Assembly: GCA_014654705.1 (NCBI GenBank)
Contig: JACVZY010000110.1
Location: forward strand, 62,001 to 126,000
Direction of reading: 5' to 3'
Length of the DNA stretch: 64,000 bases
Source of the DNA: Ignavibacteria bacterium
Lineage (GTDB): Bacteria; Bacteroidota; Ignavibacteria; Kapaibacteriales; UBA4661
Part shown: piece after piece, positions 28,419-36,627 of the stretch
Numbering within the stretch: position 1 is the stretch's first letter
Layout: each line of letters opens with the position of its first letter
The notes under the pieces: model-generated
Seen by the model: the letters and a program-made list of their open reading frames with translations, nothing else
What the model was told of the DNA's origin: nothing
Database searches by the model: none
Program-made: the position numbers and the translations under genes

Positions 28419-28805
28419 GACAAAAGAAAGATAAAATTTGGAATAATTCTCGGTATGACTAATGCCCATAAAGCACCAGAGTGTTGGTTATATTGAAGTT
28501 TCAGACAACCATATCACGCAGGAAGCAAGGTTATATCCTGCACAGAATCCTGCAATGAGACCAGAACAGTTGTTTTGAAGCGAAAAGATAGATAATTTCC
28601 ATTGATTCACAAAGGACTTCCTTTCGGGAAATGAAAAATACTACGAAAGTGGTAGCTGATAGCTTTGAGAGATAGTGTTTTCACAAGCGACCGTTGAAAA
28701 TTTGTCCGTCGCAAAACAAAAAAACTGAGAGCGCCGAAGCACCCTCAGTTATAGTTTTCAGATTATTTATGCGTAGAAAAACGCAGTATCAAATGGAGTA
28801 ATTGA
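28419..28805. other. Intergenic region upstream of the giant surface-protein gene
   Basis: A 387-bp stretch. It holds the terminator of the cytochrome P460-like gene (28723-28750) and must hold the promoter of the giant gene. No ORF or clear -7/-33 pair was found. Confidence 0.4.
28723..28750 (-). terminator. UUCG-tetraloop terminator of the cytochrome P460-like gene
   Basis: On the minus strand AACTGAGGGTGC-TTCG-GCGCTCTCAGTT forms a 12-bp stem with two G-U pairs closed by a UUCG loop, followed by TTTTTTT. Confidence 0.85.
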
Positions 28806-29333
28806 CTACGGATTGCTCACATTCATCAGTGTTCGGTCAATATGACCTGAAATACTATGGCAAGCAATACAGCCATTGCCTTTGCTGGAGAGCGGATGGC
28901 GCTCTGCTCCTGCAGCCGTTACATATCCCCATACCCAACCATCAGCATCGGCGCTTGGGTCTGCCTTGCGCTTGAGCATCAACGCATAGCCGGAAATGCT
29001 TCTATCAGAATTGACTAGCTCTTTTACAATCGTTGAGCCTTCAGGAAAAACCGCTCCCGCTTTTACTTTTCCGTTTGCGTCCAACTGCGTGGCAGCTGTT
29101 GCATCATAGCGGGTACGTTGAAAAACTTCAATATGACCAGACACGCCATTTTTTGGTAAGTATGCGTCGGATTTTTTATACCATGTATAACCGCTTGTTT
29201 GCTTGGCTATTTCAAAAATTTTGGGAATCGTTAGTGCGTCTGTATTTGTAGGTGTGGTGGTATTCATCTGGCAAGCATTCAAGAGAGATACAAATACTAT
29301 CAGTGCTATGCTAAGGGCAATCTGTTTTTTCAT
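28806..29333 (-). CDS. Cytochrome P460-like c-type heme lipoprotein
   Basis: A 175-aa lipoprotein (signal with lipobox LLNAC, Cys about 21). The body matches the cytochrome P460 pattern: WYKKSDAYLPKNGVSGHIEVF early, VFPEGSTIVKEL in the middle, then GYALMLKRK and WVWGYV. One heme-binding CIACH sits near the C-terminus, followed by SGHIDRTLMN. P460 proteins carry a cross-linked heme and oxidise hydroxylamine or bind small nitrogen or sulfur ligands; many Bacteroidetes members have no assigned substrate. The Crp/Fnr gene next upstream, on the same strand about 240 nt away, could be its regulator, but this is inference. Confidence 0.85.
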   Translation of the reverse strand: MKKQIALSIALIVFVSLLNACQMNTTTPTNTDALTIPKIFEIAKQTSGYTWYKKSDAYLPKNGVSGHIEVFQRTRYDATAATQLDANGKVKAGAVFPEGSTIVKELVNSDRSISGYALMLKRKADPSADADGWVWGYVTAAGAERHPLSSKGNGCIACHSISGHIDRTLMNVSNP

Positions 29334-29570
29334 GACACTTATCGGAAAAAGGGTGGTGAAATAAATTTTTTAAGAGATATGTTTTTTATTGGAGTGCACA
29401 CTACTGAGAATTTTCCAGTTTACATCGCCTTTCGTTATCCTCGTAAGTGGCGAGGCTTTAGCGCTCAAGCATCTTGGGTTTGTTTATCGTAATTGAGTAT
29501 GGCTTTTGCCGAGGTAAAAAGAATGTGGTGAATACAATACAAAGTTACATTCTCGGCACGTTGCCAAATG

Positions 29571-30245
29571 TCAGACGGCGAACATTTGGCGTTTTTTAAT
29601 GCAAATTTCTCCACGCTTAAAGTCAAGAGCACCTTGCGAACGAAGGTCATTGAAAAGCTGATTTAATGTTGGACGAGCAAGCCCAATCAAATCAGCGATA
29701 TTTTGCTGGGTGTAGATGTGTTTGATAATCACTGTTTCGCCCCTTTTTTGACCGCTTTCCGAGGCGAGGTCTTTGATAAACTCCCGAAGTCGGGTTTCGG
29801 CATCTTTGAAAAGGAGAATTTCCATGCGCCGCTCAATCTTTTGCAATTTCCAACCGATGAGTTTTCGTATGCCCAGCGCAAAATCTTTGTAGTCGCGCAT
29901 GAGATTGTTCATCGTCTCCGCGCTCATGGGGCAAAGAACCGTGTTGGTATCAATGGCAACGGCACACTCTCGGCGCTTTTCCGCACCAAAAAGCGCCATT
30001 TCTCCGAAGAGCTCGCCCTTGCCCAGAATAGCTTTGATGCGCTCTTCGCCATTTTCGCCATAGACCACAATCTTTACTTTGCCTTCAGCAATAAGATAGA
30101 TACTAGATGCAGCATCTTCTTCCCAATAAACCACATCTTCTTTGCCAAATCTCTTAAAATTATGGTTCTTGCTGTATTCCGCGAACTTGTGCGGACACAG
30201 AAGCGTGTACATATCAACGTTTTCGATGTACCAAAGCGCGGACAT
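29571..30245 (-). CDS. Crp/Fnr-family transcriptional regulator
   Basis: A 224-aa regulator from ATG 30245 (the frame extends to 30356 without family similarity). The cyclic-nucleotide-binding-like domain (about 15-135) contains GKGELFGEMALFGAEKRREC. The Arg-Ser/Thr pair that holds cAMP in E. coli CRP reads Arg-Glu here, so cAMP may not be the ligand. No Fnr-type Cys cluster is present. The winged helix has QQNIADLIGLARPTLNQLFN as the helix-turn-helix. The cytochrome P460-like lipoprotein gene follows on the same strand. Confidence 0.88.
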   Translation of the reverse strand: MSALWYIENVDMYTLLCPHKFAEYSKNHNFKRFGKEDVVYWEEDAASSIYLIAEGKVKIVVYGENGEERIKAILGKGELFGEMALFGAEKRRECAVAIDTNTVLCPMSAETMNNLMRDYKDFALGIRKLIGWKLQKIERRMEILLFKDAETRLREFIKDLASESGQKRGETVIIKHIYTQQNIADLIGLARPTLNQLFNDLRSQGALDFKRGEICIKKRQMFAV

Positions 30246-30412
30246 ATCGTAAAGAAAATATCGGAAAGAAAGAAGAATAAAATAATATTGACGAAAAATA
30301 TACGAAATCAACTGCTGATAGCCGCATTTTTTTATTTCCCACAAACCAAAAAGCAAGTATCTTGGAGGTCAATAGTTTATTTATCAACTACTTTCTTTTA
30401 AACGTAAACATT

Positions 30413-30799
30413 ATGCCACACATTATCTTGGAACATTCCGCAAACATTGTTGAAAAGCCAGACTTCACAAGTCTTTTCAAAAAACTGCACGATACCATGA
30501 TGACCTTTGGCGTCTTCGCACTAGACGACCTGAAAAGCCGTGCATACTCATCAGACAATTACTTCATCGCCGATGGCAAAGAGCATCACGCCTTTGTTCA
30601 CGTCGAGGTAGGTATCTTGTCAGGTCGTAGTCTGGAAATGCGCGAAAAGCTGAGTGAGCAACTTATCGGCGTTTTGCAAGATGCCTTTCGCGATTCTTTG
30701 CATGAACGACACTGTATCGTAAGCCTTGAAGTCCGCGAACTCGACCGCAGTACCTATCGCAAAGTGGTGAATGCTCACGTATCATCGTCGGGAATGTAG
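30413..30799 (+). CDS. 5-carboxymethyl-2-hydroxymuconate isomerase-like tautomerase
   Basis: A 128-aa protein of the CHMI family in the tautomerase superfamily. It starts MPHIILEHSANI, with Pro2 available as the catalytic base once Met is removed. Further family segments are LFKKLHDTMM, LDDLKSRAY and VNAHVSSSG at the end. The start at ATG 30413 is set by the need for Pro2; the frame opens upstream at a TTG. In homoprotocatechuate degradation this enzyme isomerises CHM, but none of the other pathway genes are in the window, so the physiological substrate is uncertain. It is monocistronic. Confidence 0.82.
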   Translation: MPHIILEHSANIVEKPDFTSLFKKLHDTMMTFGVFALDDLKSRAYSSDNYFIADGKEHHAFVHVEVGILSGRSLEMREKLSEQLIGVLQDAFRDSLHERHCIVSLEVRELDRSTYRKVVNAHVSSSGM

Positions 30800-30808
30800 C
30801 AAAAAACA

Positions 30809-30849
30809 AATGTGTAGCTCATCCTGAACCAGCAGGTGGGCTACACATT
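30809..30849 (+). terminator. Hairpin terminator after the tautomerase gene
   Basis: A 13-bp stem AATGTGTAGCTCA / TGGGCTACACATT (one wobble) with a 15-nt loop, then GTTTG. It lies between convergent genes. Confidence 0.65.
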
Positions 30850-30897
30850 GTTTGTCGGCATTTTCTGCAAAACCTTACAGTTCTACAAATACAATGC

Positions 30898-31164
30898 TCA
30901 ATATCTTCTCAAAAGGAATATCACGGCAACGTGAATAACGGTTGCTGCCATAAGAATAACAGCAAAAATAGGCTTCTGTGTCTTATGCCGGAAAATCAAA
31001 CGTCCCAGCCATCCGCCAAAAAAACCACCCGCTAACGAGCATAAATGCAGAGTTCTCTCCGGCACACGCTCGGCATTTTTTTTTGCCTGTTGCTTGTCAT
31101 AGCCGTAGAGCGCAAATGTCACAGCGCTTGTAGTAGCAAGCCAAATCAAATAATACAATTCCAT
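30898..31164 (-). CDS. DUF1294 membrane protein
   Basis: An 88-aa protein with the DUF1294 pattern: FALYGYDKQQAKKNAERVPE, then SLAGGFFGGWLGRLIFRHKT and a final membrane segment. Three hydrophobic stretches (about 1-18, 42-58, 66-83) are visible. The function of the family is unknown. It lies 40 nt downstream of the RNA helicase gene and may be co-transcribed with it. Confidence 0.85.
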   Translation of the reverse strand: MELYYLIWLATTSAVTFALYGYDKQQAKKNAERVPERTLHLCSLAGGFFGGWLGRLIFRHKTQKPIFAVILMAATVIHVAVIFLLRRY

Positions 31165-31204
31165 TGTTCTTCCTTTCGATAAACAAAACTATGTACTCGT
31201 ATTG

Positions 31205-32776
31205 TTACGACCAGCTTCGTTTCGAGGAGCGTCCGTAGCTTTTGCCGCCGCCACTTTCACCCGCACGGCGCTCAGAACCTTGCGCACCTTTCGAGAATGA
31301 GCGCTTTTTGAACGTTTTTCCGGCGCTTGCTCCTGCTCCACCGCTTTTCGCAGTGCCATCGGCAGAAAGTACCGCAAAGCCTTGCGCGGCAGCTCGGGAT
31401 GAAACGGGAGCACGTCCCACGCCACTTTTCTTGTGATAGCCATTTTGATGACCGTCACGGTGCTGTTCGTGACTCTGACCATCACGGCTTTGTCCACCAC
31501 TGCGAACCTGACCGTCGCGGCTTGGACGTGCACCTCGGCGATGACCGTTCCCGCGTGATTCCTCGCGTTCAGCCTCTTCGCGGTGTATTTCCTGCATTTC
31601 AGCTTCGTCCGGTTTCACAAACACAAAGCCCGGATAGGACTTAATGGATAGCCGCTTGCCAATATGACGCTCTATTTTGCGCACATATGGTTCTTCGTCG
31701 CGGGCAACAAAACTAAGCGCATCGCCCGTCGTGCTTGCCCTGCCCGTTCTACCGATGCGGTGTATGTAGTCCTCTGCATCCGGCGGCGTGTCGAAGTTGA
31801 TGACGTGCGAAATACCGTCCACGTCAATACCCCGCGCTGCAACGTCGGTTGCGACCATGATTTTGTATTTGCCGCTCTTAAAGCCTGCCAGTGCTGTTTG
31901 ACGCTGCCCTTGTGAGCGATTGGAGTGAATAGCAATCGAAGGAAAACCTTTGCGCTCCAAGCGTCGCATGATGCGGTCTGCGCCATGTTTTGTGCGCGAG
32001 AAAACAAGAACGCTTTCCATGGATTCTTCTTTCAGCACGTGCAGCAGCAAATCTACCTTTTGCGACTGAGGAATGCTGTAAAAATGCTGTGTTACGTTTT
32101 CCGAGGGGTTGCGGCGCTCGCCAATGTTGACGATTTCGGGTGAACGCTGCACTTGACGTGTGAGTGTTTGAATTTTATCGGACATCGTTGCCGAGAAAAG
32201 CAGCGTTTGTCGCATTGGTGGGGTATTAGCAACGATTTTTTTCACGTCGTTGATAAATCCCATGTCGAGCATACGATCTGCTTCGTCGAGAACAAGAATT
32301 TCAAGTTGCGAGAAATCAATTGCCTTACGATTCATCAGATCGAGCAAGCGACCGGGCGTAGCAATGATAATATCGGTACTGAAGCGGAGTTGCTTTTCCT
32401 GCATTTCGATACTAACGCCACCATAGACGCAGAATGCTCTGAGACGCATAAAACGGGCGAGCGCAGAAGCAGTCGCCTCGATTTGCTGTGCCAGTTCGCG
32501 TGTGGGCGAAAGCACCAGCGCACGAACGGGACGAAATTTAGGATTTTGGAGCTTGCCGGGCTGCTGGAACTCCGGCGCGGAATTTGCAAGATTCTGCAAA
32601 AGCGGGATGACAAAAGCGGCTGTTTTGCCGGTGCCCGTCTGAGCGCATCCGATGAGGTCGGCACCCTCCAGAATACGCGGGATAGCAGCTTGTTGAATGG
32701 GGGTAGGGGTAGTGTACTGAGCAGCAGAAATCCCCTGCATGAGGCGGTCTGACAGACCAAATGAATCGAAGGTCAT
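31205..32776 (-). CDS. rhlE: DEAD-box RNA helicase, RhlE type
   Basis: An ATP-dependent RNA helicase (523 aa). The core (about 1-375) has the Q-motif region MTFDSFGLSDRLMQGI...PTPIQQ, motif I CAQTGTGKTA, motif II VLDEADRMLDMGF, motif III SATMS, and motif VI HRIGRTGRA. The C-terminal about 140 residues are low-complexity, rich in R, G, S and K (RDGQ, SGGQ, KKRSF), as in RhlE and CsdA, where such tails bind RNA. The role is RNA remodelling, often cold-induced or in ribosome assembly. A TATCTTTG -7 element lies about 40 nt before the ATG. Confidence 0.93.
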   Translation of the reverse strand: MTFDSFGLSDRLMQGISAAQYTTPTPIQQAAIPRILEGADLIGCAQTGTGKTAAFVIPLLQNLANSAPEFQQPGKLQNPKFRPVRALVLSPTRELAQQIEATASALARFMRLRAFCVYGGVSIEMQEKQLRFSTDIIIATPGRLLDLMNRKAIDFSQLEILVLDEADRMLDMGFINDVKKIVANTPPMRQTLLFSATMSDKIQTLTRQVQRSPEIVNIGERRNPSENVTQHFYSIPQSQKVDLLLHVLKEESMESVLVFSRTKHGADRIMRRLERKGFPSIAIHSNRSQGQRQTALAGFKSGKYKIMVATDVAARGIDVDGISHVINFDTPPDAEDYIHRIGRTGRASTTGDALSFVARDEEPYVRKIERHIGKRLSIKSYPGFVFVKPDEAEMQEIHREEAEREESRGNGHRRGARPSRDGQVRSGGQSRDGQSHEQHRDGHQNGYHKKSGVGRAPVSSRAAAQGFAVLSADGTAKSGGAGASAGKTFKKRSFSKGAQGSERRAGESGGGKSYGRSSKRSWS

Positions 32777-32812
32777 TAAACAATATGAACGTGATGAAAA
32801 ATAATTCAGTTA

Positions 32813-32820
32813 CAAAGATA
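32813..32820 (-). promoter_or_regulatory. Candidate -7 element for the RNA helicase gene
   Basis: TATCTTTG on the minus strand matches TAnnTTTG. No clear -33 TTTG is seen at 19-21 nt, so this is only a partial promoter. Confidence 0.4.
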
Positions 32821-32864
32821 CGATTTTTCTGCTATAATGCAGCAGATAATCGTGTTTGCTGACG

Positions 32865-33857
32865 TTATTCTGCACGGAACCCGCTTTCTAAGAAACTTCG
32901 CACATCGCTTTTCCATTGTTCGCGGTAGTCTGCAAGATACCCCGCGTGCCCCGCTCGCGGATAGACCACAAGACGCTTTGGTGAGGAGAGATTGTGAAAA
33001 ATTGCCCCTATTTCCTCACGACTCACTTTATCGTCTTTACCGCCCCAAAGAAGTAATGTCGGAGTGTGCACCGATTGTGCATATTCTGTTGGTTTATGCG
33101 CAAAACCCCAGAAACCATGCTGCACACCACCCCAAAACACCAACAATTCAGCCATTGGGAACGAAGGTAGCTTCATTGCCGTAAACCGCATCCGTGCTGC
33201 ATCAAGCATCGAACCAAAAGGACATTCCACAATAATTCCCGATGGCATTATATCGCCTTCACTAACTGCTTTGATGACCGCAGCCGCACCTAGAGAACTG
33301 CCGAAAAGAAAGATACGCTCCTCGCCTTGCTGCTTCAGATGGTTAAAACAGGCTTTCACATTTTCTGCTTCGTGAAAGCCAATCGTTGTTTCATTCCCAT
33401 CAGAACCTCCGCAGCCCATAAAATCTACCAGCATGGTATTGTATCTCATTTGTAGCAATTCGTCGGAACGCTCCAGCATTTGTGATTTTTCTGCGCTGTA
33501 ACCATGAAACAGAATCACCGTTCCTTTTGGTTTTGCTACGGTGATATGCCAACATTCAAGCGCTGTCTGACCGCTTTGAATCCGCACCGTCGCAAAAGGT
33601 TGTTTGGGCGTTGTCTGCGTGCGAGGACGCGGATTATCAATACCGAAAAGCGCAATCTTGATTTTGTCAAACCCCGAAAGCCGCGCGGGGTCTTTTGTCT
33701 TGGCAATATCGCTTTGGGAAAAGTGCGTGAACTTGTAGGCATGGAAATATGCGACAATGTTTATCAGCACGAATACAATAGCAAAGCCGTACAGCAGCTT
33801 GCTCATCAGTGCTGTACGGCTTTGAATATTTCGTTTTTTGAGAAGCCTTAATTGCAT
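32865..33857 (-). CDS. Membrane-anchored alpha/beta hydrolase
   Basis: An alpha/beta-hydrolase fold protein (330 aa, or 313 from the internal ATG 33806). A membrane anchor sits at about 20-40 (LLYGFAIVFVLINIVAYF). The oxyanion region is LFHGYSAEKS, the nucleophile elbow GSSLGAA, the acid in WGGKDDKVS and the His in RAGHAGY. It resembles small serine hydrolases/esterases of the BEM46/ABHD13 kind. It lies 22 nt downstream of the CUB protein gene on the same strand. The substrate is unknown. Confidence 0.85.
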   Translation of the reverse strand: MQLRLLKKRNIQSRTALMSKLLYGFAIVFVLINIVAYFHAYKFTHFSQSDIAKTKDPARLSGFDKIKIALFGIDNPRPRTQTTPKQPFATVRIQSGQTALECWHITVAKPKGTVILFHGYSAEKSQMLERSDELLQMRYNTMLVDFMGCGGSDGNETTIGFHEAENVKACFNHLKQQGEERIFLFGSSLGAAAVIKAVSEGDIMPSGIIVECPFGSMLDAARMRFTAMKLPSFPMAELLVFWGGVQHGFWGFAHKPTEYAQSVHTPTLLLWGGKDDKVSREEIGAIFHNLSSPKRLVVYPRAGHAGYLADYREQWKSDVRSFLESGFRAE

Positions 33858-33879
33858 ATTTCTTCAATTCAAAGCTACA

Positions 33880-36414
33880 TTAGCGAAGAATCATCAGCGG
33901 TGCGGCAAACGAATTCCTGCTTGACCGAACACGACATGAATAGGTTCCGACAGCTAAGTTTGCCACAGATAAATCGACCGTAATTTCTCCCGAAAGTGTG
34001 TTTTGATAAGAAGATGACCATACTTCCTGACCAAGTGAGTTGAAAATGCTTACAGAATAATCGCTCGCGCTCGGCAAGACAAACGTTGCACTACAAGCAC
34101 TGTTAGCAGGATTCGGGGACAATCGAATCGTTTCTTCTGCACCAGCCGTTTCCTGACGAACAGCAGTAGTAGTCAGCCCCACAGCTTTGCCCTGCTTAAT
34201 CTGCGCGCTTGGGTTGCCCTCGTTCATCAAGACTGATTCAAGCGTAATACTGCTCTCGCCCGGCAGTAATACTTCGGCTTCGACGGCAAAAAGATTGCCA
34301 TTACCGCTTAATTGGCGTTCACCAAAATACGTAAACCGCATTGTATTGTCAGACTCCAATTTGGAAAAAAACATTCCCTGTTCAGCCAGACTGTTTTCTT
34401 GCTTTATGCCCAGAATACGCAATGATTTCGCATCGTATCGAAGAGTCCCTTGATATGCGAGGACAGCCGCAGCGGCAATATTTTCAGAATGTACCGGTAT
34501 CAAAACACGGCTACCCACAGGTACATTCACACTACCAACAGCAATATCTACGCTTTTGGGTGTATCTGGGAATGAGGCAAATGGCGGGGTTTCCACTACT
34601 GTCGAAGAAACAGCTACCGTTGGAACAGGACAACCGCCGGGAAAGGACGTAATGAGACCTGTTGCATATCGTGCAATGAGTGCAGCATCATAGACCGTAA
34701 CTGAACCATTACCCGACACATCTGCCGCTCGTGCTTGCGCGGTACTCAAGGAGCGCAATCCTGCTGCTACTTGCGCCGTAAATGTTGCATCGGCTGCAGT
34801 TATGCCACCGCCTTCACTCACATCACCACAGAGAAATGCGATGCTAAAGAGTCCTCTCTCAACCGTCAAGCGTGGCACGCCTTCATTAAACTGGAAGCCA
34901 TTGAAGATTATTGGCGTTGAGGATGCGGAAGAAAACGATTGCGTCGGCACGGTGCCGATAAGATTGATGAGCGTACCGCTACCAGAAAGCGGTGTGGTGC
35001 GATACACATTCAGCGTCAATCGCCCAAAGCTGGCATTCGCTGTTACGACACCACCATCCGAAAGTGTTCCGGCAACAGTAGCATTAGTTAAACTCAGCAC
35101 ATCACCGCTAAAAGCAAGACTAATCTGATAAGCGTAGATATTTTGCCCCGTAAGATTACTTACCTGCAAAGGAATAACAACTGGTGTACCTCTGGATAAA
35201 GTTAATTGTGGGAGCGTAACACGAATAACGTTGGTGTCAATAGAAGCAGTTGAGTATTCGGCAGTCCAACCTCGCAATGCTGTCGAGCTATTCGATTGAA
35301 ATTGCACCAATAACGCTCCACCACTTGAGCGAATCAGATACGGCAACGTAGAACCGGTAAATTGCCCTATAACGGGGGATCCTGTAGTAGCACCATCATA
35401 GACCGTTACACCATCAACATTTTGCTCTGTTTGAAAAGCAGAAAATGACAGCGTAATTCGTTGACCATTTGTAGGCTGAATAAGCCATTGACAGTTAAGG
35501 TTATTAGCATATGTAGGTGTAGGTAACGTGCGGTCGCTGAATGTTCCGGCTGCGTCCGTGAGGCGCGTTACGCCTTGGCAAGTGAGTATTTGTGTCGTAA
35601 AATTTCGTGTCACCGACCAGCGCGGAACGCTTGTGATCGTATCGGGTGTGGCAGCGACCCGCCAAAAATATCGTGTTTGCTGTTGCAATGCGGAAAGTGC
35701 AAAAAGAAAACCTTGATTATTCGAGAGAGAAGCGTTATTAAAACCATTGCGGTAGCGCCATACAATATTGCCGGACTGAAAAAGAGAATCACGGGAAATC
35801 TGAAGCGTTACCCAATCTGCCGATACCCGACCATTCGGAAATGACATGGTAAAGGTAGGAGTAATAGTTACATCAAGAGCACCATTGGCAGGGGACGCCA
35901 AAACTGGCGGTACAAAGCGGTCAATGATAATCGTTGAATCTATTGTTCCGTAACTAGCTGCCCAGCCTGAACTTGTAACACTTCCATCGGTCGTGAAACG
36001 CACCAGCATTCCACTCCGAGAAACCGTGGAAAATACTGGTGGAATATCAGTGCCGGAAAACTGCCCTAGGATAGGAGCATTCACTGTTGTACCATCGTAC
36101 ACTGTAACAATATCGCAACATGATTCCGTAGAAAAACGAGAGAATTGCAACATAACGTTCCGCCTATCCGGAGGCTCAATGACCCATTGACAATTAAGGT
36201 TATCTGAATACGCCGCGAGACCCGAAACACGGTCAGAAAATGAACCAGAATTTGAGGTGAGCCTTGTAACACCACTGCAAGATTGCTGCGCTTGCACAAC
36301 ATAGACCGCCGACGTGGCTATGGCAAACAAAAGAACCATCGTAAAAAGACCCTTCAAAAGACCGCAACAATGCACGTTTGAGAAAGGCACGCGAAGAAAA
36401 AAATATGTTTTCAT
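33880..36414 (-). CDS. T9SS-exported CUB-cohesin-dockerin surface protein
   Basis: A secreted 844-aa protein (signal ends VYVVQAQQ). Residues about 48-165 and 280-395 are CUB domains (CQWVIEPPDRRNVMLQFSRF with CCDIVTVYDG; CQWLIQPTNGQRITLSFSAF with VDGVTVYDG), separated by an Fn3-like domain (about 170-275). A cohesin-like beta-sandwich (about 400-520), a dockerin-like pair of calcium-loop repeats (CGDVSEGGGITAADATF and ADVSGNGSVTVYDAAL, about 530-590) and a second cohesin-like domain (about 625-740) follow. The C-terminus is a type A T9SS signal (LSPNPANSACSATF to APLMILR). It is probably a surface adhesin or scaffold. The ATG at 36414 is preferred over 36420. Confidence 0.88.
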   Translation of the reverse strand: MKTYFFLRVPFSNVHCCGLLKGLFTMVLLFAIATSAVYVVQAQQSCSGVTRLTSNSGSFSDRVSGLAAYSDNLNCQWVIEPPDRRNVMLQFSRFSTESCCDIVTVYDGTTVNAPILGQFSGTDIPPVFSTVSRSGMLVRFTTDGSVTSSGWAASYGTIDSTIIIDRFVPPVLASPANGALDVTITPTFTMSFPNGRVSADWVTLQISRDSLFQSGNIVWRYRNGFNNASLSNNQGFLFALSALQQQTRYFWRVAATPDTITSVPRWSVTRNFTTQILTCQGVTRLTDAAGTFSDRTLPTPTYANNLNCQWLIQPTNGQRITLSFSAFQTEQNVDGVTVYDGATTGSPVIGQFTGSTLPYLIRSSGGALLVQFQSNSSTALRGWTAEYSTASIDTNVIRVTLPQLTLSRGTPVVIPLQVSNLTGQNIYAYQISLAFSGDVLSLTNATVAGTLSDGGVVTANASFGRLTLNVYRTTPLSGSGTLINLIGTVPTQSFSSASSTPIIFNGFQFNEGVPRLTVERGLFSIAFLCGDVSEGGGITAADATFTAQVAAGLRSLSTAQARAADVSGNGSVTVYDAALIARYATGLITSFPGGCPVPTVAVSSTVVETPPFASFPDTPKSVDIAVGSVNVPVGSRVLIPVHSENIAAAAVLAYQGTLRYDAKSLRILGIKQENSLAEQGMFFSKLESDNTMRFTYFGERQLSGNGNLFAVEAEVLLPGESSITLESVLMNEGNPSAQIKQGKAVGLTTTAVRQETAGAEETIRLSPNPANSACSATFVLPSASDYSVSIFNSLGQEVWSSSYQNTLSGEITVDLSVANLAVGTYSCRVRSSRNSFAAPLMILR

Positions 36415-36498
36415 ACACAAAAAGAGTAATACTTTGAAGAAAAAGTAAATTAGTAGATCGCTTTCCGAAGCCCTTTTTTCTTATTGTTTGAAAAGTAA

Positions 36499-36597
36499 GG
36501 TTGTGGACGCAAATATGTTAAAGTAAAACTAATAATTTATTTTGAAATATCAATTAGTTACAAAGAGAAACACTTTAATTTGTCACCGCCCACAACC
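36499..36597. repeat. Imperfect fold-back (palindromic) intergenic element
   Basis: Nested inverted repeats: GGTTGTGGACG (36499-36509) with CGCCCACAACC (36587-36597), then CAAAT/TAAAGT segments with their complements, and AACTAAT with ATTAGTT inside. The whole 99 bp can fold on itself. It lies downstream of nagB, so a large terminator structure is the alternative to a mobile-element remnant. Confidence 0.5.
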
Positions 36598-36627
36598 ACA
36601 TCAGCCATGCTTTTGCGCCTACATTCC

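Noticed and set aside
29334-29570. Small ORF 29465-29650 on the minus strand overlapping the Crp/Fnr 3' end
   Set aside because: It overlaps the Crp/Fnr coding end in another frame and has no start signal or recognisable sequence.
33880-36414. Cellulosome scaffoldin
   Set aside because: Cohesin-like and dockerin-like domains are present, but there are no glycoside hydrolases with dockerins nearby, and a T9SS tail points to a surface protein.
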